Positions 60,625 through 64,000 of a DNA stretch of 64,000 nucleotides are shown here, piece after piece. A program made the translations under genes and the position numbers. Every line of letters begins with the position of its first letter. The stretch's first letter is position 1. The DNA is from Deltaproteobacteria bacterium (GTDB lineage: Bacteria; Desulfobacterota; Desulfarculia; Desulfarculales; Desulfarculaceae), in assembly GCA_020444165.1 (NCBI GenBank), contig JAHLLK010000001.1:129908-193907 (forward strand), in the 5' to 3' direction. Below the pieces are notes generated by a model that was not told the origin of the DNA, ran no database searches, and was given only the letters and a program-made list of their open reading frames with translations.

Positions 60625-61347
60625 ATGCTGGTGGTGAATTGGATGAGCCCTCATCTGGTGAGCGCGGGTCCCGACGATTCGCTCTCCCAGGCTTCCCGGG
60701 CCATGAAGGAGTACCATATCCGCCACCTGCCCGTGGTGGAGGAGGGGCGGCTGGTGGGCATCATCACCGACCGCGATCTCAAGGGCGCTGCTTCCTCCGA
60801 GGCCAACAACCTGCAACCCGGGGAGCTGGCCTACTTCCTGAGCCGCACCAAGGTCCGGGACGTGATGACCATGAAGGTGCACACCGCCCATTGCTTCGAC
60901 ACCATCGAAGACGCGGCCCTGATCATGTTGCAGTACAAGATTTCCGGCTTGCCGGTGGTGGACGATCAGGAAAAGGTCCTGGGCATGCTCTCCCAGAACG
61001 ACATCTTCCGGGCCCTGGTGAACCTCACCGGCGTGGTGCAGGGGGGCATCCAATTCGCCCTGGACCTGCCCGACCAGCCCGGCTCCATCCGCCAGGCCGC
61101 CGACGTGATCCGCCGCTTTGGGGGGCGCATGGTGGGCATCCTGACCACCCACGACCGGGTGGCCCAGGGGCGGCGCAAGGTCTATCTGCGCATGAAGGAA
61201 GTGGACCGCAGCCACCTCATGGAGATCACCGACGAGCTTTCCAAGGTGGGAGTCCTGTTGTACGTGCTGGACTCCGAGGGCGGCGAACGCCGCCTGTTGA
61301 CCTACGGCCGGGGCTCGCGGGACGTGCCCCCGGCGCCGGAGCCCTAG
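60625..61347 (+). CDS. CBS-pair protein with C-terminal ACT-like domain (AcuB type)
   Basis: A 240-residue cytoplasmic protein. Two CBS motifs (LVVNWMSPHLVSAGPDDSLS and VRDVMTMKVHTAHCFDTIED) span about 1-130 and would bind an adenine nucleotide. An ACT-like domain follows (140-220, QFALDLPDQPGSIRQAADVI). This layout occurs in AcuB-like regulators of acetate/acetoin metabolism and in other stand-alone sensors. The neighbours (central carbon cluster upstream, formate/nitrite channel downstream) fit a metabolic sensor, but the ligand and target are unknown. TGGAGATG lies just before the start. Confidence 0.9.
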   Translation: MLVVNWMSPHLVSAGPDDSLSQASRAMKEYHIRHLPVVEEGRLVGIITDRDLKGAASSEANNLQPGELAYFLSRTKVRDVMTMKVHTAHCFDTIEDAALIMLQYKISGLPVVDDQEKVLGMLSQNDIFRALVNLTGVVQGGIQFALDLPDQPGSIRQAADVIRRFGGRMVGILTTHDRVAQGRRKVYLRMKEVDRSHLMEITDELSKVGVLLYVLDSEGGERRLLTYGRGSRDVPPAPEP

Positions 61348-61429
61348 AAGCCTTTTGGAGAAATGGGATGATGTGGGGGGAGACTCCCTTCCCCCAAAAA
61401 ACTTTATATTTTTGGCTGATAGGCTGTCT

Positions 61430-61464
61430 GCTGCCGCTCCCCCGGGAGCGGCGGCAGGTTTTTA
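61430..61464 (+). terminator. Rho-independent terminator after the CBS gene
   Basis: CTGCCGCTCCC pairs with GGGAGCGGC and CAG (one short bulge) followed by GTTTTTAT. It separates convergent genes and may also stop transcription of focA. Confidence 0.75.
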
Positions 61465-61472
61465 TGGGGGGC

Positions 61473-62360
61473 TCAGTTGGCGGCCCGGTTGCCCCGCAGA
61501 TACACCGACCAGTACACCAGGCCCACCAGCACGGACCCGCCCAGGATGTTGCCCAGGGTCACCGGGGCCAGGTTGCCCCAGATAAAGCCCAGCCAAGTGA
61601 GCGCGGGATAGGCCTCGGGGCCCTGGCCCAGGGCCTGCCAAAAGGCGGCCGGCGCGGCGGCCTTGATGAACAGGCCGATGGAGATGAAGTACATGTTGGC
61701 CACCGAGTGCTCGAACCCGGCGGCCACGAAGGCGGTGATGGGGAAAATGATGGCCAGGATCTTGTCGCCCACCGAGCGGGCCGAGAAGCAGAGCCACACC
61801 GCCAGGCACACCAGGGTGTTGCACAAGATGCCCAAGGCCACGGCGGGCAGGAACTCCAGGTCGCACTTGGCCTGGGCCACGGCCAGGGCGGTGCCCCCCA
61901 CCACCCCCCGGCCCATGGCGTATTGTCCGCTCACCAGCATCAGCCCGGCCGTACCCAGCGCCCCGACCAGGTTGCCCAGGTAGACCACCACCCAATTTTG
62001 GAGCAGGAGCCGGGTGGAGACCCGGCGGCCGGCCCAGGCCATGATGATGAGGTTGTTGCCGGTGAAAAGCTCGGCCCCGCCCACCACCACCAGAATCAGG
62101 CCCAGGCTGAACACCAGGCCGCCCAAAAGCTTGGTCACCCCAAAGGGCAGCACCCCGGCCGCGCCGGCGGTGACCGTGGTGGCGAATACCGCCCCCAGGG
62201 CGATGAAGGCCCCGGCCAACACGGCCAGGGTGAACATGCGGAACAACGGCATCTGGGCCTTGGCCACCCCGGCCATTTCGGCCTTCTTGGCCATGTCCGA
62301 GGGCAGCAGGGAGTCCAGGACGGGCAGGCCGGAGGGTCCGGCCGCAGGGGGTTGGTCCAT
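61473..62360 (-). CDS. Formate/nitrite transporter family channel
   Basis: A 295-residue inner-membrane protein with six helices of the FocA/NirC/HSC fold. Helical motifs GGLVFSLGLILVVVGGAELF (with FTGN following), GRGVVGGTAL and the loop FVAAGFEHSVANMYFISIGL are characteristic, including the conserved His in the FEHSVAN motif that gates anion flow. It could carry formate, nitrite, hydrosulfide or acetate-like anions; sulfate reducers often use such channels for formate or HS-, which is only suggestive. AAGGAGGG is seven bases before the ATG. Monocistronic in appearance. Confidence 0.93.
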   Translation of the reverse strand: MDQPPAAGPSGLPVLDSLLPSDMAKKAEMAGVAKAQMPLFRMFTLAVLAGAFIALGAVFATTVTAGAAGVLPFGVTKLLGGLVFSLGLILVVVGGAELFTGNNLIIMAWAGRRVSTRLLLQNWVVVYLGNLVGALGTAGLMLVSGQYAMGRGVVGGTALAVAQAKCDLEFLPAVALGILCNTLVCLAVWLCFSARSVGDKILAIIFPITAFVAAGFEHSVANMYFISIGLFIKAAAPAAFWQALGQGPEAYPALTWLGFIWGNLAPVTLGNILGGSVLVGLVYWSVYLRGNRAAN

Positions 62361-62466
62361 GGTCGCCCTCCTTCCGGGTTCCAGTTCCCAGGGGTCGGGT
62401 AAGCGGGGCTCCTCTTTTAAGGTTAACCGCGCCGGGCCCCCGGGGGCGGCTTTATGGATCGGAATA

Positions 62467-63789
62467 TCAGAAGCGCAAGAGTTCCGGCTTGACCAGGAGG
62501 ATGGCCCCCAAGGCCAGCATCACCAGGCCGCCCACCAGGTTGGACAGGCGCGAGTAACGGGTGGTCAGGCCGATGCGGTCGATGCTGTAGATGGCCACCG
62601 CGAAGACCGCCAGGTCGTCCAGCATGTAGAAGAACACGTAGAGGGTCATCAGGAGCTCCCGCTCCAAGAGCCCCACCTGGTTCAGGTCCAATATCTTGGT
62701 ATAGGTCTGGGGGATGCCGATGGAACAGGCGAACTCCACCACGTTCACCGAGAAGGCCACGCCCAAGATCCCCAGGAACACCGTGAAGGTGAAGCTCTTT
62801 TGGGCCAGGCCCCTGAGCCGGGTCAGGGTGCGGGAGCGGCTCTCATAGCTGGTGACCTTGCAGGTGCCGTCGGAGCGCCAGGCCTCCCACAAAAAGAAGC
62901 AACCCGCGCCCACGGCCACCAGCCCGATGATGGGGGTCACGATGCGGTCGGCCTGGATGAAGTCAAAGGCCAGGTACCAGGAGTTCAGGATGATCTGGTA
63001 CATCACCCCCTGGGCCAGGATGAACACCCCGGCGAACTGGACCATGCGCCGCAGCGAGCCGGCCTGGGACAGGGCGGTGAGGAAGGCCACCAGCACCCAC
63101 ATGGCGCAGGGGTTGAAGCCGTCCACCAGGCCCAAGAGGAGGGACAGGACCGGCAGGGTGAGCTGGGCCAGGTCCACCCGGCCCCAGCCGGGCACCTCCA
63201 GATAACGGAGGTTGGCCGGCAGCAGGGAGGAGGGCGCGGTGGCCGGGGAGGCCGGGGCCGGGGTGGCCGCCTGGGCCACGGGCTGGGGCGCCGCGGTCGG
63301 GGCGGCCGGGGTGGCCGGGGTGGCGGCCAGGGTGGGCTCCGACTCGGCCCGGGAAGCCAGGACCTCCTCCAGGGTGAGCCCGGCGTCGGGCCGGGTCAGA
63401 AGTTCGCTAATCTGCACCCCGGTGCCCGCCGGGTTGTCAAACCCCACCACCACCTCGCGGCCGATCACGGTCAGCGGCGCGACCCGGGGGGTGGCGAACC
63501 GCTTGGTGAGGGCGTCGAACAGGGGCCGGCCCTCGGGAGTGAAGATATTGATCTCGCGGACGGTGAGACGGGGATCGGCGGCAGCCAGGCCGTGCAGGAA
63601 TTCCTTTTCCGCCGCGCAGTGGGGGCAGCCGGGGCGCCAGAAGATGGTCACCACCTGAAAAGAATTTTCCCCGGCCGTAGCCGGGGAAAAAAGGCCTGGG
63701 AGCCAGAGGGCGGATAGGGCTAGCAAGAAGATCAGGAGGAGCAATTGTGTGCGGAGCGCCCAGGTTCTCCGACTTGTACCGTTCTGCAT
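62467..63789 (-). CDS. Thioredoxin-fold plus DsbD/CcdA-like membrane protein (inverted domain order)
   Basis: A 440-residue envelope protein. After a signal/anchor (11-33) comes a periplasmic glutaredoxin-like domain with the CPHC redox motif at Cys55 and Cys58 (FWRPGCPHCAAEKEFLHGL) and a cis-Pro region (RVAPLTVIGREVV). A Pro/Ala-rich linker (150-190) joins it to a membrane domain with about eight helices containing LGLVDGFNPCAMWVL and VVEFACSIGIPQTY, cysteine motifs like those of DsbD/CcdA. In DsbD the thioredoxin domain is C-terminal; here it is N-terminal. It may pass reducing power across the membrane, but the partner is unknown. ATG 63789 gives the signal; the open frame to 63906 is unsupported. 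Confidence 0.88.
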   Translation of the reverse strand: MQNGTSRRTWALRTQLLLLIFLLALSALWLPGLFSPATAGENSFQVVTIFWRPGCPHCAAEKEFLHGLAAADPRLTVREINIFTPEGRPLFDALTKRFATPRVAPLTVIGREVVVGFDNPAGTGVQISELLTRPDAGLTLEEVLASRAESEPTLAATPATPAAPTAAPQPVAQAATPAPASPATAPSSLLPANLRYLEVPGWGRVDLAQLTLPVLSLLLGLVDGFNPCAMWVLVAFLTALSQAGSLRRMVQFAGVFILAQGVMYQIILNSWYLAFDFIQADRIVTPIIGLVAVGAGCFFLWEAWRSDGTCKVTSYESRSRTLTRLRGLAQKSFTFTVFLGILGVAFSVNVVEFACSIGIPQTYTKILDLNQVGLLERELLMTLYVFFYMLDDLAVFAVAIYSIDRIGLTTRYSRLSNLVGGLVMLALGAILLVKPELLRF

Positions 63790-64000
63790 CCGCTCCGCCC
63801 TCCGGTCCAGGGCCGTTGTCGTTATCTGGGCCAACCATAACCCGACGCGGATTTTCTGGCTAGAAGGCCTCCACCCTAAACGGGGGCCGGGTATCTCCCC
63901 AAACACTCAGGGTAGTCCACCGGCCGCGTCGCCGCCGCTGGCGTAGCGTGTTGTCTAATCGGTGCTAGCTTGTCAAGGGCTGCTTTCCCTTGTTGTGAAA
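63790..64000. other. Right-edge intergenic sequence
   Basis: These 211 bases hold no supported gene. They should include the promoter of the minus-strand DsbD-like gene, but no -35/-10 pair was recognised. No tRNA-like fold was found. Confidence 0.4.

Overview
The window is a high-GC, gene-dense stretch of bacterial chromosome, most plausibly from a deltaproteobacterial (Desulfobacterota) anaerobe. The grounds are the gene families rather than any marker gene: a fused gamma-alpha 2-oxoacid:ferredoxin oxidoreductase next to a GltD-like iron-sulfur flavoprotein, a sodium-pump decarboxylase beta subunit, an NfeD/slipin pair, a PAS-GAF hybrid histidine kinase, and cytochrome bd as the only visible oxygen-handling oxidase. 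Desulfarculus-like bacteria would fit, but this is inference. No rRNA, tRNA, phage, insertion-sequence transposase or CRISPR array was seen.

Layout. 1-4962: a truncated PAS/sigma-54 regulator, a divergent P-type ATPase, and sodium-pump decarboxylase beta and gamma-like subunits. 5458-8976: lepA, a GNAT acetyltransferase and an M20 peptidase on one strand. 9525-19623: DUF3047 protein, secreted subtilase, acyl-CoA synthetase, then an ABC peptide transporter (binding protein and two permeases, no ATPase) followed by a sugar oxidoreductase/acetyltransferase fusion. 20248-26159 (+): nitroreductase, lipoprotein, coaBC, family-4 uracil-DNA glycosylase, NfeD protease, slipin and a small Rho-N-domain protein. 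hisD follows on the other strand.

28404-35989 is the most distinctive block: eight + strand genes, many overlapping. They encode a secreted Gly/Asn/Arg-repeat DUF6515-SH3 protein, an ECF sigma factor, a one-helix membrane protein, a membrane-anchored Spy/CnrX-like protein with two LTxxQ motifs, and a complete TolC-MacA-MacB type efflux system. The periplasmic adaptor itself carries an inserted LTxxQ-type helical segment. The arrangement suggests an envelope-sensing, ECF-controlled efflux system.

36399-48182: rsgA, OsmC, a Rieske-like protein with an altered ligand set, a flavin-binding protein, an orphan acidic Thr/Glu-repeat protein, cydAB, a cytochrome b5-DUF2231 membrane protein and a hybrid histidine kinase behind a candidate structured RNA. 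48325-60308 (-): a central-carbon block of sdhB, sdhA, citrate synthase, aconitase, 2-oxoglutarate:ferredoxin oxidoreductase and two flavoproteins that could move electrons between NAD(P)H and ferredoxin. 60625-63789: a CBS-ACT regulator, a formate/nitrite channel and a DsbD-like protein with inverted domain order.

The intergenic regions are unusually rich in repeats: three copies of a roughly 260-320 bp MITE-like element with CCCGG-type terminal inverted repeats, a mosaic family of short palindromes, and a local array of repeats before the nitroreductase. These are accessory structure that the gene list does not explain.
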